This document shows, one piece after another, positions 1 through 6,744 of a stretch of DNA of 8,944 bases. The notes beneath the pieces are model-generated. The model was not told the origin of the DNA and made no database searches. It was given only the letters and a program-made list of their open reading frames with translations. Origin of the DNA: Acidobacteriaceae bacterium (lineage in GTDB: Bacteria; Acidobacteriota; Terriglobia; Terriglobales; Acidobacteriaceae); the NCBI GenBank assembly GCA_003140655.1, contig PLKR01000558.1, positions 511 through 9,454 on the forward strand, in the 5' to 3' direction. The position numbers were made by a program, and so were the translations under genes. The number at the start of each line of letters is the position of its first letter. Position 1 is the first letter of the stretch.

Positions 1-283
1 CACGTAAGTTATTGAATCGGAACCGGCCAGAACTGTCAATGATGGCAACTTTGTCAGTGTTGGCAGGTTTTGCTTCACACCGGCGTCACAACTCTCCCGC
101 GACGGATACCTGCCCGAACCGACACCGGCGCTTGCGGAAACAAGATGAGCAAATCACTCGCTCGCACAACCAATCTCCCAGCCTGTCACTCAGAGCGGCA
201 TCCCCACCGACCACCAGATAGCCGATCAGCTAGAGCGTATACACTGGAGCTTCACACTTTACGATACACAGGAGAAATCCCCC
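1..283. other. No supported gene; leader region of the DinB-like gene
   Basis: Short open frames cross this stretch, but none has a credible ribosome binding site together with a protein-like composition. The frame beginning at position 2 reads in a fairly protein-like way from just after a stop at 5-7 to a stop at 146-148, so it could be the worn end of an older gene, but I cannot assign it to a family. The last 30 bases contain the AGGAG ribosome binding site (270-274) of the next gene. A promoter must lie here or upstream, but I see no convincing -35/-10 pair. Confidence 0.4.
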
Positions 284-832
284 ATGAACTATTACGGAGC
301 CAAAGACTTGGCTGACGGCCTTCGCACTGTCCGAAAGAACACTCTAATCATCGCCGAGGAAATCCCCGAGGACCGCTACGGCTTCCGAGCGGCGCCGGAA
401 ACACGAACCGTAGCCCAAACACTCACTCACATCGCCGTTGCGGCGAGGATGCCGGAACAGATCCACGCCGTCGAGCGTCGCACCACGCTTGAAGGATTCG
501 ACTTTCCCGGGCTGATGCGGAGCATCGTGGCCGAGGAGCAGACTCCTCGCAGCAAGGCGCAGATCATCGCGCTTCTGCGCGACGAAGGGGAGCGCTGGGC
601 AAAGTGGCTGGAGAGCCAATCCGACGACTTTCTCGCCGAGAGGGTTAAGCTCCCCGCCGGCATGACACCACCAAGTAAGACCCGCTTCGAGATGTTGCTG
701 AGCACGAAGGAACACGAGATGCATCACCGCGGCCAACTGATGCTGATCGAGCGGATGCTGGGTATCGTGCCTCACCTCACACGACAGATGCAGGAGCGCA
801 TGGCGGCGGCGTCCACCGCTTCGGCTCGCTAG
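284..832 (+). CDS. DinB/YfiT-type putative metal-dependent protein
   Basis: The 182-residue product has the size and pattern of the DinB/YfiT four-helix-bundle superfamily, whose members usually bind a divalent metal through three histidines and include thiol-dependent S-transferases and many uncharacterised proteins. The visible ligands are H49 in the motif LTHIAVA and H144/H148 in KEHEMHHRGQL, which is the classic C-terminal HxxxHRGQ signature. An N-terminal segment (about residues 1-40) with an arginine- and proline-rich turn precedes the first histidine, as is usual. The start is the ATG preceded by AGGAG at 270-274. There is no signal peptide, so it should be cytoplasmic. It stands alone, with decayed sequence after it, so context gives no substrate. 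Family membership is well supported; the specific reaction is unknown. Confidence 0.88.
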   Translation: MNYYGAKDLADGLRTVRKNTLIIAEEIPEDRYGFRAAPETRTVAQTLTHIAVAARMPEQIHAVERRTTLEGFDFPGLMRSIVAEEQTPRSKAQIIALLRDEGERWAKWLESQSDDFLAERVKLPAGMTPPSKTRFEMLLSTKEHEMHHRGQLMLIERMLGIVPHLTRQMQERMAAASTASAR

Positions 833-862
833 GCTCTGGCAAGGGCCGGGTTCGCCTCTGAG

Positions 863-1180
863 TTGCTTTGGCGAGTGAGACTGTGCGAAACCTGCCATGA
901 TTATAGGCGCGAGCGGGGTTTTAGCGGGTGCAAGCGCTGCATGGAGCAGATGGCTCGATACGAAGAGTGAGTCGATACAGGCACCCCAAATGGATACTTC
1001 ATTCCAAATGTCCGTCGGGAGAATTTTGTTGTCTACGAGGACGGGATCCGGCAGCAAAATGCGACGATCGAAATTGAGCATGCTCCGGTTTCCCTGGGAT
1101 TGCTGATGGAGTTTGGTGGCCGGTCGCCCGCAATGAACCGGGATCTTGGCGCAGAGGTGTCAATCGCCTCTCGTGCATAA
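863..1180 (+). pseudogene. Broken VWFA-related (acidobacterial type) gene fragment with an in-frame stop
   Basis: From 971 to a TAA at 1178-1180 the frame reads as a fragment of the VWFA-related family common in Acidobacteriota (the TIGR03436 type). It has a stretch NGYFIPNVRRENFVVYEDG (989-1045) followed by a segment containing HAPVSLGLLMEFGG, where a von Willebrand A fold normally begins. It has no good start codon and stops just after the first strand of that fold, although full members continue for some 200 residues. Directly upstream in the same frame, across a single TGA (968-970), lies a segment with CETC (about 884-895) and CKRC (about 929-940), a possible small zinc ribbon ending in MEQMARYEE. 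The upstream limit (TTG 863; GTG 875 is an alternative) is arbitrary. The shared frame suggests one former gene cut by a nonsense change and truncated, but the CxxC part could instead be a separate tiny gene. The VWFA assignment rests on motif recall. Confidence 0.5.
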
Positions 1181-1397
1181 ACCAGCCTGCTCTCTGTCAA
1201 GAGACTGCTATGGCTTTCGCGCTGAAGCTGGCATTTTTCCAGCGCTGTTTGGAAGCCCGAAGGCGCAGATGGCTATGGCACCTGCTCGAAGCACAGCCCA
1301 GCCCTTGCTGCGGACCGGAATGTGATCGACCTTCAATGCCCGTTCGGGCACTGGACTCGAATTTGCGCACTCAGGCATCCCTCGCACCACATCCAGC
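1181..1397. other. No supported gene; probable decayed sequence
   Basis: Open frames on both strands are short, lack good ribosome binding sites and do not resemble any family I recognise. Together with the broken fragment upstream this makes about 560 bases without an intact gene between the DinB-like gene and the BlaI operon. The promoter of the BlaI operon probably begins at the end of this stretch, but I could not pick a convincing -35 box. Confidence 0.4.
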
Positions 1398-1413
1398 AAC
1401 TAAATAATTAGTT
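1398..1413. promoter_or_regulatory. Probable BlaI-type operator upstream of the repressor gene
   Basis: AACTAAATAATTAGTT is an inverted repeat with 6-base arms AACTAA/TTAGTT and a 4-base centre. It lies about 48 bases before the GTG start of the repressor. Known BlaI/MecI operators are palindromes with ACTA...TAGT cores, which this matches. A near-identical palindrome occurs once more in the window, just before the HtrA gene. The sequence and symmetry are seen directly; binding by the neighbouring repressor is inferred, and autoregulation is the usual arrangement in this family. Confidence 0.72.
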
Positions 1414-1460
1414 ACTTCGTCTAACTTCGCGCGTCTAAACCTTAAATAAGGAGAGCTAGA

Positions 1461-1838
1461 GTGCCGCCAAAGCAGTCCGCAACCTTGACAGAAGCCGAGC
1501 TTCGCATCATGGATGCGCTCTGGCGTAAGGGTTCCGGCACGGTCCAGCAGGTGCTGGATTGGCTTCCCTCCACTTTGGCCTATAACTCGGTTCTAACCAC
1601 AATCCGCACCCTCGAAAAAAAGGGCCATGTGAAGCATGTGAAGGATGGCCGTGCACACGTTTATGAGCCGGCCATCGGACGCCAGGAGGCTACCCGTTCC
1701 GAAATTCGGCATCTAGTCGGCCGCTTCTTCCGCAATTCCCATGAGGCATTGGTTCTGAACATTCTGCAAGACGAAGCGATCGACGCCGACGAGCTCAAAA
1801 GCTTGCGGCAGATGCTGGAACGGAGCGACGTGAAATGA
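1461..1838 (+). CDS. BlaI/MecI/CopY-family winged-helix repressor
   Basis: The 125-residue protein matches the usual length of BlaI (126) and MecI (123). The N-terminal half is a winged helix: LTEAELRIMDALW (residues 7-20 region), a recognition helix around AYNSVLTTIRTLEKKG, and a wing ending in HVYEP. The C-terminal third is the dimerisation part. N100-I101 in the sequence LVLNILQDE lines up with the N101-F102 bond of MecI/BlaI that is cleaved on induction, so a comparable inactivation site may be present. The start is GTG, with AAGGAG at 1448-1453 giving a 7-base spacing. It overlaps the M56 gene by the ATGA at 1835-1838, the standard repressor-sensor pairing. It probably represses its own operon through the palindrome at 1398-1413 and the HtrA gene through the one at 3240-3257. 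Confidence 0.92.
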   Translation: MPPKQSATLTEAELRIMDALWRKGSGTVQQVLDWLPSTLAYNSVLTTIRTLEKKGHVKHVKDGRAHVYEPAIGRQEATRSEIRHLVGRFFRNSHEALVLNILQDEAIDADELKSLRQMLERSDVK

Positions 1839-3217
1839 CCGTTTCGGACTTGCAATCCCTGGCGCAACTCTTCACCGGACGGCTGCTCAATACTGCGGCT
1901 GAGGGCATTGTTTTGGCGGGCTTGGTATGGGTGTTGCTTCGCCTGATCGGCCGGCAGAACTCCGGAACCCGTTTTGTCATTTGGTTTTCGGCGCTTCTAG
2001 CAATTGTCGCGCTTCCATTTTTTCCCTCGTCAGGCTTCGGTGCCTTGCATTCCCGTGGTATTCCCGCAGCGAACCTAGCTGGAGAAATCACCCTTTCAAG
2101 CTCCTGGGCTTTTTGTCTGTTTGCTGCCTGGGCCCTCGGTGCCGCTCTGTTGCTTCTCAGACTGACCGTCGGACTCCGCGGTGTGCGCCACATCCGCAGG
2201 AATTGCTCCGAGGTGGATCTCGCTAGTCTCGACCCTGCAATTGCCGGGATCTTTCGAGACTGCGGGTGCCGTCGCCGGGTCAAACTTTGTGTCTCCGGTG
2301 ACGTAGCTGTTCCGGCAGCGATTGGTTTTGTTCGCCCGGCCATTGTTTTCCCCGCATGGCTCTTGCCGCAACTCTCGCCCGAGGAGATTAAAGTGGTTCT
2401 GCTGCATGAGTTCGCGCATCTTCGCCGCTGGGATGATTGGACCAATCTCGCCCAGCAGATTGTGAAAGCCGCGTTCTTCTTTCACCCTGCCGTCTGGTGG
2501 ATTGAAGGCCGCCTGACGCTCGAGCGTGAGATGGCGTGCGACGACATGGTTTTGGCACAGACGGCGAGCCCCAGAGCTTACGCATCGTCTCTGATCTCGT
2601 TCGCCGAGAAACTGCAAAACGCCCGAGCCCTGACGCTGGCACAAGCCCTGGTGAGCCGGATGCGCGATATGTCGCTGCGCGTAACGCAAATTCTCGATAC
2701 AAAACGTCCGACCCGCACCGAGCTTTGGAAGCCGGTTCTGGGTCTGAGCGCGGGCATGCTGGCGCTCGTCGTTGGCGTGGCTCCTTACGCGCCGCGGTTG
2801 GTAGCGTTCCAGACTCTACCGAAGCAAAGGCAAACGCAGCACACTCGCGCGACACAGCGAGCGGCAGACACCGAATTGCCGCCGGCCGCAGACGCGGCCA
2901 TGAGTCGCACGGTGGCAACGCTTGATCAGCAACGGTCAAGTCTTGCGCCGCGGCCCAGAGCGATTCCGGCGGTGTTCAACCCGCGCACAGCAGTAGTTTC
3001 GCTGCAGTTAAAAGCAACGTCTCCACGCAAGCCTGGGGTAATGCGCGCAAGTGCAACGCTAGAACAGCTTCCCATGCAGGAGACAATCGTCATTCTGCAA
3101 ACCACGCAGTATGACGCTTCCGGTTCCGGGGTTTGGACTCTCTGTATTTGGAGAATAGGAGGAGGAAGGTCGGCTGAGAGGCAGTTGCCATCGGCCATCG
3201 TTCTAAGCTCGATTTGA
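1835..3217 (+). CDS. M56 (BlaR1-like) membrane metallopeptidase without a penicillin-binding sensor domain
   Basis: The 460-residue protein has hydrophobic spans at about 21-38, 45-62 and 88-110, then a cytoplasmic peptidase-M56 region with the zinc motif HEFAH (191-195) in LLHEFAHLRRWDDW and a downstream glutamate in REMACDD (E232), and a final membrane span at about 298-320. In BlaR1/MecR1 a penicillin-binding sensor of roughly 250 residues follows. Here there are only about 140 residues, beginning with a Q/R/A-rich linker and ending in a short structured-looking part around ETIVILQTTQYDASGSGVWT (about residues 417-436). Many acidobacterial M56 proteins end in such non-PBP tails, so the signal is probably not a beta-lactam. 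By analogy it cleaves, or triggers cleavage of, the repressor encoded just upstream, to which it is translationally coupled by a 4-base overlap. The catalytic motif is intact. The signal is unknown. Confidence 0.9.
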   Translation: MTVSDLQSLAQLFTGRLLNTAAEGIVLAGLVWVLLRLIGRQNSGTRFVIWFSALLAIVALPFFPSSGFGALHSRGIPAANLAGEITLSSSWAFCLFAAWALGAALLLLRLTVGLRGVRHIRRNCSEVDLASLDPAIAGIFRDCGCRRRVKLCVSGDVAVPAAIGFVRPAIVFPAWLLPQLSPEEIKVVLLHEFAHLRRWDDWTNLAQQIVKAAFFFHPAVWWIEGRLTLEREMACDDMVLAQTASPRAYASSLISFAEKLQNARALTLAQALVSRMRDMSLRVTQILDTKRPTRTELWKPVLGLSAGMLALVVGVAPYAPRLVAFQTLPKQRQTQHTRATQRAADTELPPAADAAMSRTVATLDQQRSSLAPRPRAIPAVFNPRTAVVSLQLKATSPRKPGVMRASATLEQLPMQETIVILQTTQYDASGSGVWTLCIWRIGGGRSAERQLPSAIVLSSI

Positions 3218-3239
3218 GATTAAATTTTTTTGCTTTTAC

Positions 3240-3257
3240 CAACTAAACATTTAGTTG
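3240..3257. promoter_or_regulatory. Second BlaI-type operator, upstream of the HtrA gene
   Basis: CAACTAAACATTTAGTTG is an 18-base palindrome with 8-base arms and a 2-base centre. It shares the arms AACTAA/TTAGTT with the site at 1398-1413. It begins 22 bases after the M56 stop codon and ends 21 bases before the preferred HtrA start. An A+T-rich tract (3219-3237) just upstream could hold promoter elements, which I could not define exactly. The symmetry and match are visible; repression of the HtrA gene by the upstream BlaI-type protein is inferred. Confidence 0.75.
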
Positions 3258-3278
3258 TTAACAAAGGAGATGAGTAAC

Positions 3279-4838
3279 ATGAAAAGCTGGATCAAGTATT
3301 GCCAGGCAGCGCTCAACCGGCGCTTCCTTGTCCCTTTGGCCGCAGTCGCGATGGTTTTGTCGGTCACGGCCTATGAGTTTGATAAACCCGTCAGCGCCGC
3401 AGCACCCGCCGCAGCCACAACGCCTCTCGACGACAACAGCGTCAGCGCATTGCTTTCACTGGATCGAGCTATGGAGGCCTTGGCCGCACGCGTCACTCCG
3501 GCTATCGTCAACGTAACCGTCACCTCCAAAAAATCGGGCGACCACTCGAACCCGGCCGAAAATGGGGACAACAACAGCGACAACGACTCCAACGGCCTGC
3601 AGCAGTTCTTCGGGAAACAGTTCGGCTTTGGCCAACACGGCTTTGGCCAACAAATGGGTCCGCAATCCAACATTGAGCACGGTCTGGGCAGCGGTGTGAT
3701 TATCTCGCCCGATGGCTACATCGTGACCAACAACCATGTCATTGACGGCGCGGTGGATATTCGCGTCACCATGACTGATCGCCGAATCCTCCCCGCCAAG
3801 CTCATCGGCGCGGATCCGCTCACGGACCTTGCCGTCATCAAGATTGATGGGGTCAACCTGCCCAGCGTGCCGTTGGGAGATTCCACGCAACTACATCCGG
3901 GCCAAACTGTTCTGGCATTCGGCAATCCGTTGGGATTCCGTTTCACCGTGACGCGCGGCATCGTCAGCGCGTTGAACCGTCCCAACCCGTTCGCCGCTGA
4001 CCGACGTTCGCCTGGCCAGTTCATCCAGACCGATGCGGCTATCAACCCCGGCAACTCCGGCGGCCCGCTGGTCAACGCCCACGGCGAAGTCGTAGGCATC
4101 AACACCTTTTTGGTCTCCGAGACCGGAGGCTTTTCCGGGATGGGATTTGCCATTCCCGCCCAGATTGTGAAGCCAACCGTCGACAGTCTCATTAAGTACG
4201 GCAAGGTGAGCCACGGCTATATCGGCATTGGCATCAGCGACGTTACTCCCGAGGAAGCCAAGTTCTTCCATGTGGACAATGCTTCTGGCGCCGTCGTCAC
4301 CCAGGTCGAACCGAACTCTCCGGGTGCAAAAGCAGGCCTGAAGGTCGGCGATGTCATCACCGAACTCAACGGAAAAGCGGTGAGCGACGCAGGTGAGTTG
4401 CAAGTCGAAGTGGGACAAAAGCAACCCGAAACCACGCTCCACCTCAAAGCCCTGCGCGACGGCAACCCCCTCGACGTGCCTGTCACTCTGGAGGCGATGG
4501 GAAAAGGTAACAACGACAACCAAAGCGCCAATGCCGGCCATGGTAAGCCGCGCTGGGGTCTTGGCCTCGAGGACCTGACGCCTGACGTCCGGGAGCAACT
4601 GCAAGCCGGCAACGACGTGCATGGTGCCGTAATCCAACAAGTCACTCCTGGCAGCCCGGCAGATAACGCCGGCCTGCAGCAGGGTGAAGTGATCACGGAA
4701 GTTAACCGCCAACCCGTTCATTCCGCGGCCGATGTGCAGAAGGCACTCTCCAGCGTTCCTAAGGACAGCGATGCCCTGGTGCTGGTCTGGTCCAACGCCG
4801 GAAGCACTTTCCGTGTCTTGCATCCTACGCAAGGCTAG
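3279..4838 (+). CDS. Do/HtrA-family periplasmic serine protease with two PDZ domains
   Basis: The start at ATG 3279 is chosen because AAAGGAG (3263-3269) sits 9 bases ahead of it; ATG 3270 is too close to that site. The 519-residue protein begins with a basic segment and one hydrophobic span (about 16-32), an uncleaved anchor or signal peptide. A Q/N/G-rich loop (about 85-131) precedes the trypsin-like domain, whose triad is H153 (TNNHV), D183 (LTDLAV) and S260 (GNSGGP), with DegP-like spacing. PDZ1 covers about 312-407 and PDZ2 about 423-519. It should degrade or refold damaged envelope proteins in the periplasm. It lies 61 bases after the M56 gene with its own BlaI-type operator between, and ends at a strong terminator, so it can be a separate unit of the same regulon. 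The DegP, DegQ or DegS role cannot be told from sequence, though two PDZ domains favour DegP/Q. Confidence 0.95.
   Translation: MKSWIKYCQAALNRRFLVPLAAVAMVLSVTAYEFDKPVSAAAPAAATTPLDDNSVSALLSLDRAMEALAARVTPAIVNVTVTSKKSGDHSNPAENGDNNSDNDSNGLQQFFGKQFGFGQHGFGQQMGPQSNIEHGLGSGVIISPDGYIVTNNHVIDGAVDIRVTMTDRRILPAKLIGADPLTDLAVIKIDGVNLPSVPLGDSTQLHPGQTVLAFGNPLGFRFTVTRGIVSALNRPNPFAADRRSPGQFIQTDAAINPGNSGGPLVNAHGEVVGINTFLVSETGGFSGMGFAIPAQIVKPTVDSLIKYGKVSHGYIGIGISDVTPEEAKFFHVDNASGAVVTQVEPNSPGAKAGLKVGDVITELNGKAVSDAGELQVEVGQKQPETTLHLKALRDGNPLDVPVTLEAMGKGNNDNQSANAGHGKPRWGLGLEDLTPDVREQLQAGNDVHGAVIQQVTPGSPADNAGLQQGEVITEVNRQPVHSAADVQKALSSVPKDSDALVLVWSNAGSTFRVLHPTQG
3623..3652 (+). repeat. 15-base in-frame tandem duplication inside the HtrA gene
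   Basis: CGGCTTTGGCCAACA occurs twice back to back (3623-3637 and 3638-3652). It encodes GFGQH-GFGQQ within the flexible Q/G-rich loop ahead of the catalytic domain. The exact repeat suggests a recent slippage duplication that keeps the frame. It is visible directly in the sequence. Confidence 0.85.
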
Positions 4839-4852
4839 GCAGACGTCCGGTA

Positions 4853-4889
4853 TGAGGCGCGGGCGTCCCGCTCGCGCCTCAGCTTTTTT
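4853..4889 (+). terminator. Intrinsic terminator after the HtrA gene
   Basis: TGAGGCGCG (4853-4861) pairs perfectly with CGCGCCTCA (4873-4881). Three further inner pairs, one of them a G-T wobble, leave a 5-base loop (4865-4869). The stem is followed by GC and a run of six T (4884-4889). It starts 14 bases after the HtrA stop codon and separates this block from the stress gene cluster. Confidence 0.88.
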
Positions 4890-5217
4890 CCGCCGCCGCT
4901 TCGGGAGATTCGGCGGGAGCGACCAAGACCTTCTACGTTCATAGCACCATCTTGCGCTACTCCATGTCTGGATGGCAAAACAGTGTTCTGAGCAGGACTG
5001 ATCAGTGCTGCCCGGCTTGTACAGATGCAGGTAAAGGCCAGTCATAAACAAGTTCAATATCACTTTGAGTCAAGCCGAAATTAACAATGAGGAACGAGCG
5101 TGGTTTCCCAAACTGTGCAATAGCGACCAGTTTTTCAATCACGGCACTGTCATATTTGAGTTGGGACTTCTTTTGACGGTCCAACGATAGCGGCGCAGCG
5201 CCGAGGAGAGTAGACAA
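4890..5217. other. Gene-free spacer, presumed promoter region of the stress gene cluster
   Basis: I find no credible coding region here. The minus-strand open frame crossing 5002-5343 runs into the downstream gene and looks like a shadow. The forward frame around 5064-5190 is open but has no start with a ribosome binding site. The cluster promoter should lie in this spacer, with A+T-rich patches near 5045-5090 and 5130-5160, but no -35/-10 pair stands out. Just before the next gene a short palindrome CGGCGCAGCGCCG (5191-5203) abuts the AGGAG ribosome binding site at 5204-5208. Confidence 0.4.
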
Positions 5218-5748
5218 ATGTCTGTAGAAAATTCTGTGGTCGCGGTTTATCACACTCATACGGATGCGGATCGAGCGGTGAAGGAACTTCAGCGTGGTGG
5301 AGTCGACATGCACAAATTGTCGATCGTTGGTAAGGGCTACCACACCGATGAACAGGTAGTCGGCTACTACAACACCGGCGACCGCATGAAATATTGGGGC
5401 AAGGTTGGTGCGTTTTGGGGAGGCTTTTGGGGTCTTTTGTTCGGATCAGCTCTGTTCATGATTCCGGGTCTCGGCCCAATTTTGGTGGCTGGACCTCTCG
5501 TGGCATGGATCGTGGCAGGGTTGGAAGGCGCCATAGAGGTAGGTGCGTTGGGCGCTTTAGGAGCAGCTCTATTCAGCATAGGCATTCCCAAAGACAGCGT
5601 TGTGAAGTACCAAACGGCGCTGACCACAGACCAGTTTCTGGTGATCGCCCATGGAACGGCTGCAGAAGTTGCCAAGGCCAAGGACATCATCGAAAGTACG
5701 AATCCTGCACACTCAGCAGTGCATACAGCGGAAGCAGTAGCCGCGTAG
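5218..5748 (+). CDS. General stress protein of the YflT/GSP17M-like type, glycine-rich membrane-associated
   Basis: The 176-residue protein opens with a small alpha/beta segment (about 1-60: VVAVYHTHTDADRAVKEL, then LSIVGKGY). It continues with NTGDRMKYWGKVGAFWGG and a long glycine-rich hydrophobic region (about 63-125) that probably forms two or more glycine-zipper membrane helices, then GIPKDSVVKYQTAL and a second short alpha/beta part ending near IIES. This layout is that of the widespread family related to the heat-induced Bacillus protein YflT and GSP17M. The molecular role is not established; membrane or envelope association under stress is inferred. The start is ATG with AGGAG at 5204-5208 and a 9-base spacing. 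It is the first gene of the stress cluster. Family confidence is high, function low. Confidence 0.82.
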   Translation: MSVENSVVAVYHTHTDADRAVKELQRGGVDMHKLSIVGKGYHTDEQVVGYYNTGDRMKYWGKVGAFWGGFWGLLFGSALFMIPGLGPILVAGPLVAWIVAGLEGAIEVGALGALGAALFSIGIPKDSVVKYQTALTTDQFLVIAHGTAAEVAKAKDIIESTNPAHSAVHTAEAVAA

Positions 5749-5796
5749 TGCCCAAAGCTGCGGAAATGCCGTGGCCCGCTCAACGAGGGAAGAACA

Positions 5797-6051
5797 ATGC
5801 TTGCAGATAATCGGCATTACCAGCAGCGCGACGAAGAGGAACGTGAAACGAACTCGGCTGGGCAGTCTGGCGACATTCAGGGCATGTCGCGCCCGGCCGA
5901 AGCGGACTCTGAAAGCGTAGAAGAATTAGTAGAAGAGGGAAACGCCTTTGAAGCCTCGATTGTCGATGGTGTGGAGAACGCCAAAGATCCGGATGTCGAA
6001 GAGGTTATGACCCGCCAAGTGCCGGAGGACGACGTTCCGGGAGAATATTAG
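5797..6051 (+). CDS. Small acidic hypothetical protein
   Basis: The 84-residue product is very acidic, with about 25 Asp/Glu against 6 Arg/Lys. It has a polar, probably disordered N-terminal third and a more regular part beginning near SVEELVEEGNAFEASIVDGV and ending in VPEDDVPGEY. No membrane span, signal peptide or cysteine is visible. The start is ATG preceded by GAGGGA about 7-12 bases upstream, 48 bases after the previous gene, which supports co-transcription. The ordered C-terminal part resembles small conserved proteins I associate with stress clusters, but I cannot name a family or assign a function. Good spacing and a good ribosome binding site make it a likely real gene. Confidence 0.68.
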   Translation: MLADNRHYQQRDEEERETNSAGQSGDIQGMSRPAEADSESVEELVEEGNAFEASIVDGVENAKDPDVEEVMTRQVPEDDVPGEY

Positions 6052-6124
6052 GGACAGGGACTAGCGCGCTGCATAACTCCATGCTCGCGAAATCGAGACA
6101 AATTGGCAAATCGAGGAGAAAAAT

Positions 6125-6379
6125 ATGTCAAAAACATGGGAGCACTACCAGGGTGCTGCACACCATCATGAGGAAGCAGGCTATCAATTGAAAAAGGCCG
6201 CGAAATACCACGAGACCGAGGAGCACGAAAAGGCTGCGCACCACGCGTACCTTGCCCACGGGCACGCCCAGCACGCAGTTCTTCACCAAGTTGCGGCCGC
6301 AAAGCTAAATGTCGAGAGGTGGGACGGCTTGGCTACGCCCGGCCCAGGGCTAACGGCTGATAAGAAGACTGCTGCCTAG
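6125..6379 (+). CDS. Small histidine-rich helical protein (first of a pair)
   Basis: The 84-residue product carries 12 histidines in its first 54 residues (7, 13-15, 29, 34, 39, 40, 45, 47, 50, 54), set among Ala, Glu and Lys in a pattern suited to an amphipathic helix or helical hairpin (for example EEHEKAAHHAYLAHGHAQHA). The C-terminal 25 residues are less regular. No signal peptide, membrane span or cysteine is seen, so it should be cytoplasmic. The start is ATG with GAGGAG about 6 bases upstream. Transition-metal or proton buffering is a guess from composition only. The next gene encodes a shorter protein of the same style. Similar small His-rich proteins occur in stress clusters of other bacteria, but I know of no proven function. 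Confidence 0.75.
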   Translation: MSKTWEHYQGAAHHHEEAGYQLKKAAKYHETEEHEKAAHHAYLAHGHAQHAVLHQVAAAKLNVERWDGLATPGPGLTADKKTAA

Positions 6380-6441
6380 TCGGGATGCAGCGAACGACGA
6401 CACGTCCCATAAGCACATCAAGGCTGACCAGGAGAGCCATC

Positions 6442-6660
6442 ATGTCACAGAGAGCACACGAGCAAGCTGCAGAACTCCACAACCTTGCGGCCCACGCGCA
6501 CGCGGCTGCGGTCGCCCGCGGCAAAGCAGATCACTTGACTGCTCACGAGCTCGGCAAACAGGCGCACGAGCATTCCATGAATGTTCACAAGCTCACCCAA
6601 GAGTTGGGCGAGAAAACAGGACCGTTTCAAGGCGCGGAAGCTCCGCCTCAGAAACCGTGA
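6442..6660 (+). CDS. Small histidine-rich helical protein (second of a pair)
   Basis: The start is ATG 6442, chosen because AGGAG lies 8 bases ahead; a longer frame from 6385 has no such site. The 72-residue product has 9 histidines (6, 13, 18, 20, 31, 35, 42, 44, 49) in an Ala-rich helical context, including LHNLAAHAHAAAVARGKADH and QAHEHSMNVHK. It looks like a diverged relative of the preceding protein: both are short helical proteins with histidines recurring every few residues and a polar, less regular C-terminus. It begins 62 bases after the preceding gene. No signal peptide or membrane span is seen. The function is unknown, and metal binding is only inferred from composition. Confidence 0.74.
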   Translation: MSQRAHEQAAELHNLAAHAHAAAVARGKADHLTAHELGKQAHEHSMNVHKLTQELGEKTGPFQGAEAPPQKP

Positions 6661-6744
6661 CTTGGTCACTCTTGCTCAGAGCGAAGGCGCCACCTGACTT
6701 AAGTTCGAGTGGTCGACGACAAGGACAAACAGGGAGGACTACCG

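Noticed and set aside
1..221. Open frames at the window start that could encode a 69-81 residue protein
   Set aside because: The composition is dominated by R, P, S and T in the manner of non-coding frames, there is no ribosome binding site, and the frames overlap each other.
344..1081. A 245-codon minus-strand open frame over the DinB-like gene
   Set aside because: It is antisense to a gene with clear family motifs, has no family resemblance of its own, and runs into decayed sequence. It is best explained as a codon-bias shadow.
1208..1407. Overlapping open frames on both strands of about 63-65 codons before the BlaI operon
   Set aside because: Neither has a good ribosome binding site or a recognisable sequence, and both lie in a stretch next to a broken gene.
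3891..5063. A 390-codon minus-strand open frame over the HtrA gene and its terminator
   Set aside because: It is antisense to the catalytic and PDZ regions of HtrA and crosses a strong terminator. Its translation shows no recognisable motif.
5191..5203. Palindrome CGGCGCAGCGCCG next to the ribosome binding site of the stress protein gene
   Set aside because: As an RNA hairpin it has at most four stable pairs around a 5-base loop. It is too short to claim as a regulatory element without comparison to relatives.
5002..5343. A 113-codon minus-strand open frame across the spacer and the start of the stress protein gene
   Set aside because: Its first third is antisense to a well-supported gene and the rest resembles no family, so I treat it as chance.
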